Of a stretch of DNA of 64,000 bases, positions 23,832 to 33,510 are shown piece by piece. Both the position numbers and the translations under genes were made by a program. Source of the DNA: Climacium dendroides (Eukaryota > Streptophyta > Bryopsida > Hypnales > Climaciaceae); NCBI GenBank assembly GCA_950106755.1, contig OX467092.1, positions 5,890,001 to 5,954,000 on the forward strand. The letters run 5' to 3'. Every line of letters starts with the position of its first letter. Position 1 is the first letter of the stretch. The notes beneath the pieces were generated by a model that saw nothing but the letters and a program-made list of their open reading frames with translations, was not told the DNA's origin and ran no database searches.

Positions 23832-24486
23832 CACTCGGTGACCATGATCTAACCTTCACTTAATTATCATGATCCAGCCTCATTCATTGAGCACACATAT
23901 AACCTCACTCAATTATCAGAAACAAATCTCACATACCCTCAATCACTCACCATCATCCAACCTCACAACCTTCACTCATTCACCAGACCTCACTAGTCAC
24001 CACATGTAAGTTATAACCTCATTCACTCTTAAAGAAAATCTCACATACCTCCATATATCCTCAATCACTCATCCCATGCCTCATCCACTCAGTTATCACA
24101 TAGCCTAAACTTGCTCAGTTAACTCATCTTTCATACACTCAATTACTCATGTTCACAATGTTTCAATCCTCTGCTTAGAAAATAATCACCCATCACTTGC
24201 TTCTCTCATCATCCCACATCCCACCTCCTATAATGCTCTATTGTAAATGCAAGCATTCTTATTGAGAGGAAAAAGCTTCTTCATGCATGTATGGTCTCTA
24301 ATTTTTAAACAAGTGCATTCTTTGAGATGTGACAAGTGCACACAACTAGATTTGGCTATCTTTGATTTTATTGAGAAGCATTTATGATTAGAGATTGCAT
24401 CATCTGAAGAATTTCAATCTAGAAACATGAGTGTCTAACATACTTCAACAATTTCAATGTCTTTAATAAAATGTATCTCACAACTA
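23832..24486. other. CT-rich 5' region of the Tc1 element
   Basis: Non-coding sequence lies between the transposase start and the right inverted repeat. It is dominated by degenerate CCTCACTCA / AATTATCA motifs repeated irregularly from 23,850 to 24,230. It is probably the promoter and leader of the transposase gene. Confidence 0.5.
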
Positions 24487-25428
24487 CACACATTGGTAGA
24501 TTGTAAATATTTTTTTTGTATAAATTTTTTAACCTTGAAATTTGGCATGAATGTTGTTAACATAAAGAGCATGTTGTGACAAAAGTTTCATGGTAAATAG
24601 ACAATTTCTCAACTGTAGGGAGGGTGTCAAAGTTGGTAGTGATGAAATGGTTTCCCTCATTGTTTCCCACAACTCACATGTTGGTAGATTGTGAATTTCT
24701 TTTTTTTGTGTAAATTTTTTGACCTTCAAATTTGTCACACATATTATTAGCATAGAGGGGATCTTGTGCAAAACAATTCATGGTAAATAAGTAAAATTGC
24801 AGCCCTTAGGAGGGTGTCAAAGTTAGAAGTAGTGAAATGGTTTTTCACAGCTACACATGTTGGTAGATTTTGAATATTTTTTTTTGTATAACTTTTTTGG
24901 CTTTGAAACTTGTCACAAATTTTATTAACATAGAAATAACTTTGTGGAAAAAATTTCATAGTAAATAAGCAATTTTTCAGCCCTTGGGAGGGTGTCAAAG
25001 TTGAAGTGGTGAAACGGTTTTCACAATTGTTTCTCAAAACAACACATATTGGTAGATTGTTAATATCTTTTTTTGTATTAATCTTTTGGCCTTGAAATTT
25101 TTATCATATGTTATCAACATAAATAGGTCTTTGTTCCAATAATTTCATGGCAAAAAATAAAATTCAATCTTTGGGAGGCTGTCAAAGTTGGCGGCAATGA
25201 AAAAATTTCCACAGCTACCAATGTTGGTAGATTTTGAATAACTTTTTTTCGATGAATCTTTTGGCCATGAAATTTGGCATACATATAATTAACTTAAAGG
25301 TGATGCTGTGGTAAATATTTAGTGGTAAAATACCAATTTTTGAGCTCTCGAGAGGCTTTCAAAGTTAGCAATACTGAAATTTTTCTCACTGCGAATTCGA
25401 AAACGACATTTTGATTGGTACCCCACTG
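24487..25428 (-). repeat. Right inverted repeat of the Tc1 element
   Basis: This is the reverse complement of 15,276-16,213, including the ~180-bp subrepeats in mirrored order, and ends GGTACCCCACTG before TA. The two copies match unit for unit, so the subrepeat array was present before transposition rather than expanding separately at each end. Confidence 0.85.
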
Positions 25429-25430
25429 TA

Positions 25431-26550
25431 TTTGGATATAGAATTTAAAACTTTGGCTATAAAATTAAGCCGTTTGGAGGTTTGGGAGTCCAAATAGGGT
25501 CATAATTTGGTGATTTTAGTTGGAAATAGATGGTTTTCCAAATCCAAATTGGGTTTTAGAAGTTCCTTTGCACTACAAAGGAGAATCAATTAAATATTAT
25601 AGAGAGTAATATAGAAGGGGTTGGTCTCCTTCTTTCTTCTTTCTTAGAGCTTTGGTGAATCCTAATGACTCAAGGTTGGTGAAGCAATCTCACTACCAAT
25701 TTTCAAGGCACTATGGGACACTTGTGTGTGTTTTGTGGCACTAGTTGGATAAAGTGCTTCTTTTTGCTAAGATATTTTTGACGTGTTCCAACTAGTAAGT
25801 CCCAATTAATCATGGTGTGAAAGTAGCAAATACATAGGGAGTGTGGTAACACTCAAGGAAGGTTAGGATTGTGGTGAGTAGTGCCACCATGAGTCTTAAT
25901 TCAATAAGATAGAAGTTCTGTCCCATGTCACCAATGACATGCCGAATATCATATATAGAGTGTGTATTAGCAATTCTAGAGATTGAGACTTAGCAACATG
26001 AATTGGAAATAGAAACTAATGTTGTGTGTGTGTGGCACGTGTAGTGTTAGTTAGTTGAGATCCAAGTGATATTAAAAGTAAAGTGTGGTGAATCCATTAA
26101 GCTACAAAAGGACTTTGGAAGCTGTTAAAATTGAATAAGGATTGTTAAGGTTGCAACAAAGAATGAATTGTTTTGTGAGATGTTCCATTGCTCTAATTAA
26201 AAACCTCATTTGAAACATAATTGTGGAATTTGGAGCCAATGTTATGAGTACAATTTGAAACATTCTAACTTAATCCTTAAAAGATGGGCTCGTGACTATG
26301 GAAATCATTCTTTTTGGCACTTTTTGGAAGTCAAACTACAGTATAAGAATTCCCTTTTTTTATACAAAATTTAAAGATGAAGAGTTGCATTTCTATCCTA
26401 TACACAAAGATTCTTTGCCATTCATTGATTAGAAAATGGCCGCAGTATTATTTAAAGGTTAAGAAAGAGGGAAGTAAACAAGCCGTCTAAACATCAAGCA
26501 TCAAATACCTCAAACTATAATTTAGGTGGGAGGTTTTAAAAGGGTGCAAG
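25431..26550. other. Intergenic sequence, nothing identified
   Basis: The composition is slightly less AT-rich than elsewhere. There is no long ORF and no transposon end or RNA gene that I recognise. Confidence 0.4.
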
Positions 26551-26664
26551 CTCTAAAAATTGCCCACCTCTTCAAATGTACACAATTCTTACATGTTGCT
26601 TTCTCATAGATTTCAGCAATGTATAAATAGTGTACATTTGAGGAGGTGGGCAATTTTAGAGCCC
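26551..26664. repeat. Short hairpin repeat (~114 bp)
   Basis: CTCTAAAAATTGCCCACCTC at the left and GAGGTGGGCAATTTTAGAG at the right are inverted copies, continued by TTCAAATGTACA and its complement. A related one-sided copy is at 56,556-56,660. It is probably a small MITE. Confidence 0.6.
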
Positions 26665-27810
26665 TATACCATTTTAGCTTCAAAATTATATAACTAATTC
26701 TACAAAGCTCAAAAAAACATGAAATGACTTTAATTAGATGTCAATTCCCTTGTCTTCCAAGGAAAATTTATTGAAAATATTTTAAGAAGCTCACCCCTCA
26801 AAAATTTAGTTTTAGGTCTTAAATGGGCAATTTATAGACCTCCTGCTTTAGTCTAGAGGATGGGAACTTGCAATATTGTAGAATTCATATGCTTTTTATA
26901 TACAAAGCGCATTAAATTTTATCCACTCCAATTCCTCATCGACAAGGCATGGAGATTAAGAAATAGCTAACCTACGAGACATGGATTTGTGTACAAGCCA
27001 TTTAAGGGAGGGTGAGAATTTTTTTCCCCATGCTTATTGTAGATGCAAAAAACTACTTTTTTTTATGGGCCATCAATTTTGTATTCCATGCCTAGTTCTA
27101 TAATAGGTATGCTTATCTTACTATTACCTTGCAAGATTGTTTAGAGGACTAAAAGTGTGCTTTGGAATGTCAAGCAATCTTTTTTCATATTAACAAATGG
27201 TTGATTTTCATCCATTTTTGGATTGAGAAACTATATTAATGTTATATCCATAGCAAAGTGGTAAATTCAAGACATATTATTTAGTTTTTTTTATTTTATT
27301 TTACATGGGATAGATTATTAAAAACATGGTAAACCTTCAAGTGTAATTATTTGAATACTTTGAGCTTTTGTTTCCTTCAAACTTTGACATTTAAAATGAT
27401 TTCATATTTGCTTTTGAACAAAACCAACGAATGAAGATTTTGAAGCCTTGTCTCTATTCCAGTTGAAAGTATTGGAAAGATTCTAAACATGAACATTTTA
27501 TGGAAATTTGAAGTTGAGGATCTATCACCACATTTCTAAATAGAGAGTGATTGGAGATTTTCTTTATCTTATAATGTACTTCAATTATGAAGTTTCTGTA
27601 ATTTAAGAAGCATGCTTCGTATTCAATATATGAATTTTCTTCAACTATTCCTAGTGACTTAAAATCTTCAGCCCTAGGTAATGTAAACCCCTTAGGCCGG
27701 ATTCTAGGGCCGAATTTCCAATTCATATGCTCTTGGATTTTCTCAATGTTCAATTAAAAAATTATATAAAAATATGCATGTTTATCTTTTTTTTCTTTTT
27801 TAATTAAAAA
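26665..27810. other. AT-rich intergenic sequence
   Basis: No supported gene. A GGCCGGATTCTAGGGCCG segment near 27,690 resembles the GC-rich repeat at 36.2-36.7 kb, so part of it is repeat-derived. Confidence 0.35.
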
Positions 27811-27837
27811 CAAAGTTTTTTTTTTTTTTTTTTTTTT

Positions 27838-29300
27838 TTTTTCTTTTTTTAGACTTGAATTCTAGGTTTCACTCCTATAAATTCACACAAGTCTACCGCT
27901 GGTTCAATATAATATATGGTGATAATAGTGTCTTTTTATCCCCTTATTTTATGAGGAATTTCTAAGAAATTATAGACCGTTGAGGTATATATTACTTAGC
28001 TTTTAATTCTCCATGAATGGAACAAGTTTTCCATTTCTCCATGAACGGAACAAGTTTTCCATTCTACACTACCCTACATAGACTCCATCTTTTTGATCTT
28101 CAAACACTAGTTTCAACAGAAGTTGAGACCTTGTTCATCTCAGCTTTACTCATCACAAATTGTCAGAGTTACCACCAAGTAGCTTCTCACCATTTGATGA
28201 CACTAAAATATTGACGGTTGGTGGGGGCTCGTGCCTTTACTACAAACTGGAAACCATTTATCATGGTTGGGCATCAATGGCATATACGCGTTGATGTCTG
28301 CCACGCCTCCATATCCCGCCCTTGTAGTAATTGCTTGAATTTGAAATTCATGCACCTGAACTAGTTAAGCTCATTGAGCTTTAGTTTTTGCATAACAAGG
28401 TGCTGGGAGCAAGCTAGGCTTATTCGGGAGCAGTAAGCAAGATCTGAGTTTCATTTAGGGTTTGTGCAAGATGGTTCTTGGATCTCAGAACAGCGGCCAA
28501 CAGGTGCTGATTTTTTTTCAAGCAATACTAATATGGTATTGGTTGTGAATTTGCGTTACTTAGCTGTGGTTACATGTTTGTTGAAATATATTTCTCTTGC
28601 GAATATCGATAACAAGTAGTGGTAAATCTGTAGACACCTCGTACGCGTCATTTGGCAAACTAATTGTGTGCTGGGTGGCATGGGTACAGGTGAGGAATTA
28701 CCACCTCTCGGGAACTTTGTTTCAAAAATCTCTTATACTACACTATAGGCGGGAGAAGTTACAGAGCGTCAAAGCAACAGTCTTGGACTTCATTCCTTTT
28801 GGATTAAGTTCATGTTTTCACTTCCATACTTATTGGCAGTTGTTTTTTGTTCACTTGGGGCACTTCTGAGTTCAAGGCTGTCTGGATTTCGACCTTGGAG
28901 TACTGGACAAGCGGCTCTGTATTAACTTAGTCATTGTGTCACTTATATGTATGAAGTCGTGGGCATATACAGATTACTCTTTTAAAAGTTTTTTTGGTTG
29001 CAATTCTAGTTATGACTGATTAGACGTACTCGTTATTTCCTTAATGTTTGACGTATCAGGATATAATCACTAGTAGTTTATTTGTTCTCTTTGTCTTGTA
29101 CAATGGACATAAATACTACTCATGTTTGGATCTCAAGGTATAAGTTGCTTATTACCTCATTTCTCTCTAAAACTGTCTCTATATACTGATAGTATTGCTC
29201 AAAACAAAATTGACTACTATCCTTGATTTATGAGTAAGAATTTTGAAGGGGAGTTAGAATCTACCTTGACTTTATCAAGGAAGTTTCAAAAAACGATTTT
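27838..29300 (+). repeat. Left long direct repeat of the retroelement
   Basis: It begins in a T-rich tract (TTTTTTCTTTTTTTAGACTTG) and ends CAAAAAACGATTTT. A 28-bp unit (TCCATGAAYGGAACAAG core) is duplicated in tandem at about 28,008-28,063. It contains a candidate leader exon at 28,471-28,503. Two short frames inside (28,017-28,214 and 28,597-28,869) recur unchanged in the other repeat, as expected from repeat identity, and are not convincing genes. Confidence 0.9.
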
Positions 29301-31154
29301 TTTGCCTCAATCCTTTAAGAGATGGTGAATCTCTTTTAGATTCTACTCCTTATCGTACTTCTAACTCATTCTAATACTGCTCATTTTTTTCAGTCACTCA
29401 TCAAGGAACCAACATGGCACTCGGATCTACAGGCGCTGGGGTATGATATGCCGCTGCCACCTCCGATCCCTATTATCCAGGCCACCCTGGCGAGCCTCAA
29501 ACCTGCAGAGATTCATGCCTTCATCCAGAAGACGGATTTAGACACCATCAAAGCTAACGGAGAAGATGGTGAGATTCCATTGATACTCAGTACGTTGGAT
29601 TTATCTCAATGGACTAGAATCTTTGAAGTTGCCAACGGTAAGACACCTGAACAGGGTCTTATTCGGCTTAAAGAACTTCATTCACTATTAGATGATATTA
29701 TTTCCCAAGATGCCGTGGAGTACGCCTCATCCCAGAGAGAAGCAATTTCAGTGGAGGTAGCCATCAGAACAGCCAATAACAAAGAGGACCTTGACTTGTC
29801 CAACAGCCAAAAGAGTAACGGTGAGATATCTGTCATTTCGCATCCTTTCCTAGAAGGTATGGAAATGGCTCCTAGTGAACGATCTGCCATTGAGGATTTA
29901 CAGGAATTGATTATATGCACACAGAAACACAAGGAAGAGGCAGAGCTAATTGCTTCTGGCAAGAGACTAGCCATTCCTTTTACACCACCTCGAACGGTGG
30001 AAGATATGTTGATCAATTGTGACCACCGTGTGTGGCAAATTGGCAACATCAATCTCTTAGCACCCATCCCGCCTTTCGTTTGGAGAATTTGGGGTGGATT
30101 ACTAGCTGGTGATATGAAAGAATGTAAAGAATCAGCCCTCAACAACAGGGCCATGAGTACTGCTGCTAGTACAATCAGCAATGCATTTAGTCTCAGTTCC
30201 TTCGATCACACGAAGTATACCACAGACAGTATCAAACTTCAGTGCAAGATCGACCCTCCCACTGACAAGCACAGACGGGACAAGCACATGCAAGAATTAT
30301 GGAACGGAAAACGCCCATATATGAAATGTAGCTGCGCCCCTAATGCTAGCCAAGGATGTGCTGGTTCCATGATCTGGTGGGACCATGCAATTTGGTTCAT
30401 GGCTAACCACTTAGATCGTTTTTTTGAAGATATTCCTCATCCCTCTCTTCGGTCCAAGTTTAGCGCGTTCCTTGTTTGGCTACATCAAGCCGGTTCTGTG
30501 GCAGTCAAATGCCACATATCCTTCATGCATGCTCGTAAGTGGATTTGCGAAGGAGCTATGCAACTCGTAGTGAATCCAGAGGGTCCACTTTTCAAAGAAA
30601 ATGCACATCTTCCAGGCTACAAACAGGTGGAACGCCTTTTGAAACCAGCAAGTTGGTCAGTAGCTAACCCTGATAAAACTTCGCATGCTCCAGCAACAAA
30701 ACGGCAAAAACTCATGAATACTCCTCCTTGTAGCACTAGTGTTGCGAGAGGGCGAGGTAATGGTGGCATCTCTCGAGGTTATGGTAGGGGTCGCGGTAAC
30801 AACTATCATAACTCTCTAGGTCAAAACTGGAACAATGGGTCCAATTGGCAGCGCTTCAATAAGAGCTCCAATGTTACCGGGCAAAATTCTAACCAATCTA
30901 AACGACAGTCTCCATGGAGCAAGGATCCACAACGGCTACCCCGTACGCCGGACACAGTTCCGGCCTTCTCAGTGATGAGCATTTGCGACTCTTTTGGGTC
31001 GGAGACTGCGGACCACACCTCTGATAACCCGCAATTCTGTGGTCAACACTCCACAGGAAATACTAGTGCTCCGACAATTAGCAGGATTCAATTAATTTCA
31101 GAACCTCCTCTCAAACGCAAAACCCTCAGTTTTGCAAATGAAAATGAAGAGTAG
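28471..31154 (+). CDS. Retroelement ORF1: putative RNA-binding (gag-like) protein with RGG tail
   Basis: The open frame with ATG at 29,448 is 568 codons. The frame stays open upstream to 29,394, just after a strong acceptor (TTTTTTTCAG). A short frame in the left repeat (ATG at 28,471 to CAG at 28,503, followed by GTGCTG) joins in phase, giving ~29 extra residues; this splice is my inference. Residues about 430-455 (from the 29,448 ATG) are Arg-Gly repeats (RGRGNGGISRGYGRGRG) followed by an Asn/Ser/Gln-rich stretch, as in RNA-binding proteins. A basic cluster PLKRK near the C terminus may be a nuclear signal. A Cys/His-containing region (CSCAPNASQGC, then WWDHA) lies around residues 297-320. 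I recognise no family. Position before an RT ORF suggests a nucleocapsid or RNP role. Confidence 0.75.
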
Positions 31155-31218
31155 TATGTCTATGTTGTACCTATCTTATGACTAGATGGAAGTTTTATTA
31201 TTTTCCATCTTTTTTTGA

Positions 31219-33372
31219 ACAGAGACTTCTCGACTCTTGGCCTTCGACCAAGTAGGACGGCAGATTTTACAGAGAGTTAACAAGACCAAACATTCAGGAA
31301 TTGTAATAGTTACATATCCCAATAGGGCAATGGAATGGATCAATATGAAACAAGTGTTTCAAGAATTGATGAGTCACTTTGGCTTCTCTCACTTGATACC
31401 TTCAGTTCAAGAAATTTTGTTCGCATGGCGCTACCATGATAGCTTAACTACTATGTTTTATAAACCAACATATGTCTTTAAGAATTTTGCTTTTGCAGAT
31501 TTATTGGAGGGATCTAAACCATGTTTGTGCAAGGTCGCTAAGCGATTGAAACGATTCTTGGACCCACTTACCATGCAGGATACAACTGGACTTACTGCTC
31601 CGGACATCCATGTGCGTACGGTGAGCTGCGATCTACTGCAACATGCAGAGCTACGCAAGGCAGTTACTAAAGGATTGAATCACATCCCTCTCAAGCCAAC
31701 AACCATTGGGGTATGTATATCCACTGTTATGGATGCCTTTGTACAAGTTGCTTTGATTTTATCTTTAGAATCAAACGATTTTCCTATATCGGAAGGAAAG
31801 GAATGGTTACGTGTGACATGTCTGGAACACCTCAAAAAGGCGAGAAGCGATAACAAGTTCGGTTTTCGTTCTTCGCAACCTGATTTATTTTCATCCACAG
31901 CCGTCCTTAGGGAAGTGGAATGGATCACTGAAAACCTCTACTGTGCAGGTTTAGATAAAGCCTCAAATAACATTTGTTTTATATGTATAAAACACATTTG
32001 TTTGTTAGCTCTAGAGAGATTAATGAGCTCGGATTTTTTTCCTTGCCGAGAGATCAATCTTTGGACACCTCGGGCCACAGTGATCAAAATGGTCACTGAC
32101 TCGCTTATGGATATTATTCCAGAGCTAAAAGTGACCTACAATTCCTTACCTTACCTCATGGCTACCTACAAGCTCCATAAACACAAGTACCGATGGCTAA
32201 CAAATGCCTTCCGTACGATATATTCTAACCTTGCCCATATGTTGACAATATCCACAATGCTTATTTTGGATAAAATCAAGGATTGGGCTGCCACAGCTCA
32301 CACGGGTTTTCTGAATTTTCTCAGAGTAGATACTTCACTTTTTTGGCTGGTAAACTCTGCTATTGAGGTAGCATTAAATCTTCCAGCCAAAATCACTAAC
32401 ATCTATGTGGCGGACATCACTCGTTGCTACGAGACGATTCCTCTACATGGTGATGACAATCTTTCTGATGCTATTGCACACATCATTCGTTTAGGCTTCC
32501 GACAGGAACGCTCAAAGCACCCCCGCTCTGATCCCCAAATATGGATAAGAGTGGATAAAGAAGGAAATGCGGCACATGCTACGTGGAGTACATGTTGTCC
32601 GACTTACGGGAATTGTTTTCCTTTGTCTGAAGACAGGTTGATCACCCTTAATTCTTGGCTGATGAACCACTGTTACGTTGGTTTGGGAGATCGGGTTTGG
32701 AAGCAATCCATGGGAATACCAATGGGCTTTAGCTGTTCTCCTTTATGGTGCAACCTATATCTCTTACACTATGAGATTCAGTTTCTTCAGCGCCTAGGAA
32801 AACTGGGCCTAGATCATCTCATGCGTCACTTTAAACACTCATATCGCTATATCGATGACCTCTGTTGGATCAACAATGATGTAGCAGAACAATTTCTTGA
32901 CCCAAATCAGGCTCGTACTCCAGACAACCCCTTCTGGATTTATCCATTAGATGTCTTGGAGATCAAGTGTGAGATCAAGTCTTACGCAAAAGATAACCCG
33001 CTTAAGGGTATCAGTGCTCATTTCATGAACTTGGATATTAACATCAGGGACGACAACTCAGGACTATATCAAACTTCTAAGTTCGATAAGTGTCGAGATC
33101 TTCCATTTCAGTTTTCACAGTACATCCAATTCAAGTCAAACAGGCCAATACGACAATCGTATAGCATTGCCATCTCCCAAACAGTGCCGATTCTATACCT
33201 GTCGAACTCAGTCGAGGCAGCCTGCAATGAGTTGGAGCTCCTGATCGCCACCCTGCACAGTAATGGCTTCCAGAAGAACAGACTCCGTGGCAACATCATT
33301 AAGTTCCTCCGAGAAAGCAATTTCCCTGGAATCAAATTTAAGTTGCCGTTGCTTCTTGACAAACTCAGGTAA
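31219..33372 (+). CDS. Retroelement ORF2: Penelope/telomerase-like reverse transcriptase
   Basis: The frame is open from 31,219 to the TAA at 33,370-33,372; the first ATG is at 31,330. No ATG lies near the 5' end, and a polypyrimidine tract plus GAACAG at 31,217-31,222 looks like a splice acceptor, so the start may come from an upstream exon. Numbering codons from 31,237: LDKASNNICF (about 239-248) resembles the N-terminal DK motif of Penelope RTs, and TYKLHKHKYRW (about 309) their KxHK motif. Motif A is VADITRCYETIP (Asp 393), motif B GIPMGFSCSPLWCNLYLLHYE in part (from 493) and motif C YIDD (Asp 540 and 541). The thumb-like LPFQFSQYIQF and SNRPIRQSY follow at about 622-640. All three catalytic Asp are intact. 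The protein ends right after the thumb, so there is no C-terminal GIY-YIG nuclease and no RNase H. Related lineages are Penelope, telomerase RT and the cellular rvt genes. Confidence 0.8.
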   Translation, partial: TETSRLLAFDQVGRQILQRVNKTKHSGIVIVTYPNRAMEWINMKQVFQELMSHFGFSHLIPSVQEILFAWRYHDSLTTMFYKPTYVFKNFAFADLLEGSKPCLCKVAKRLKRFLDPLTMQDTTGLTAPDIHVRTVSCDLLQHAELRKAVTKGLNHIPLKPTTIGVCISTVMDAFVQVALILSLESNDFPISEGKEWLRVTCLEHLKKARSDNKFGFRSSQPDLFSSTAVLREVEWITENLYCAGLDKASNNICFICIKHICLLALERLMSSDFFPCREINLWTPRATVIKMVTDSLMDIIPELKVTYNSLPYLMATYKLHKHKYRWLTNAFRTIYSNLAHMLTISTMLILDKIKDWAATAHTGFLNFLRVDTSLFWLVNSAIEVALNLPAKITNIYVADITRCYETIPLHGDDNLSDAIAHIIRLGFRQERSKHPRSDPQIWIRVDKEGNAAHATWSTCCPTYGNCFPLSEDRLITLNSWLMNHCYVGLGDRVWKQSMGIPMGFSCSPLWCNLYLLHYEIQFLQRLGKLGLDHLMRHFKHSYRYIDDLCWINNDVAEQFLDPNQARTPDNPFWIYPLDVLEIKCEIKSYAKDNPLKGISAHFMNLDINIRDDNSGLYQTSKFDKCRDLPFQFSQYIQFKSNRPIRQSYSIAISQTVPILYLSNSVEAACNELELLIATLHSNGFQKNRLRGNIIKFLRESNFPGIKFKLPLLLDKLR

Positions 33373-33424
33373 TCTTTTACTGTGATATAGACCTGTTGGT
33401 TAAAAGAAAAATTGTAAGTGCAAG

Positions 33425-33487
33425 ACTTGGTGTACTCCTCAGTAGAGGGTACACCAAGTACTTCTACTGAGGACAGTAACACCAAGG
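33425..33487 (+). ncRNA. Structured 3' UTR segment of the retroelement: interleaved complementary pairs
   Basis: Four 11-nt blocks lie in the order A, B, A', B': ACTTGGTGTAC (33,425-33,435), TCCTCAGTAGA (33,436-33,446), GTACACCAAGT (33,449-33,459) and TCTACTGAGGA (33,463-33,473). A pairs perfectly with A', and B with B'. A second partner for A, ACACCAAG, is at 33,479-33,486. Linkers of 0-3 nt make both full stems at once unlikely, so two alternative hairpins, or A with the distal partner enclosing B:B', are more plausible. The position just after ORF2 and before the right repeat fits an RT-recognition signal. Confidence 0.55.
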
Positions 33488-33510
33488 GTGGAGGTGGGTG
33501 TTTTTTTTCT

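Larger units (their letters stand above)
15276..25428 (-). mobile_element. Tc1/mariner element with long inverted repeats, split by a chromovirus
   Basis: The element begins CAGTGGGGTACCAATC after TA (15,274-15,275) and ends with the inverted copy GATTGGTACCCCACTG before TA (25,429-25,430). CAGTGGGG ends on a TA duplication are typical of Tc1 elements. Without the nested chromovirus it would be about 3.5 kb: two ~0.94-kb inverted repeats and one minus-strand transposase gene. The transposase is broken by two in-frame stops and by the insertion, so the element is dead. A short match continues just outside both ends (TTTGGATATA), so the real termini might lie about 12 bp further out. Confidence 0.85.

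Noticed and set aside
28454..28464. TTTAGGGTTT, a telomere-like motif inside the long repeats
   Set aside because: Only about one and a half telomere units are present. Endonuclease-deficient Penelope elements associate with telomeres, but a single unit is common by chance and occurs widely in plant 5' leaders.
28017..28869. Two short frames identical in both long repeats (65 and 90 codons)
   Set aside because: Their conservation follows simply from the near-identity of the repeats. No domain or good start context was seen.
29678..30181. 167-codon minus-strand frame inside ORF1
   Set aside because: It is an antisense shadow of the intact ORF1, without independent features.
33436..33490. Hammerhead ribozyme next to the right repeat
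   Set aside because: CTGAGGA occurs, and Penelope elements can carry hammerheads, but no GAAA box or cleavage-site arrangement follows on either strand.
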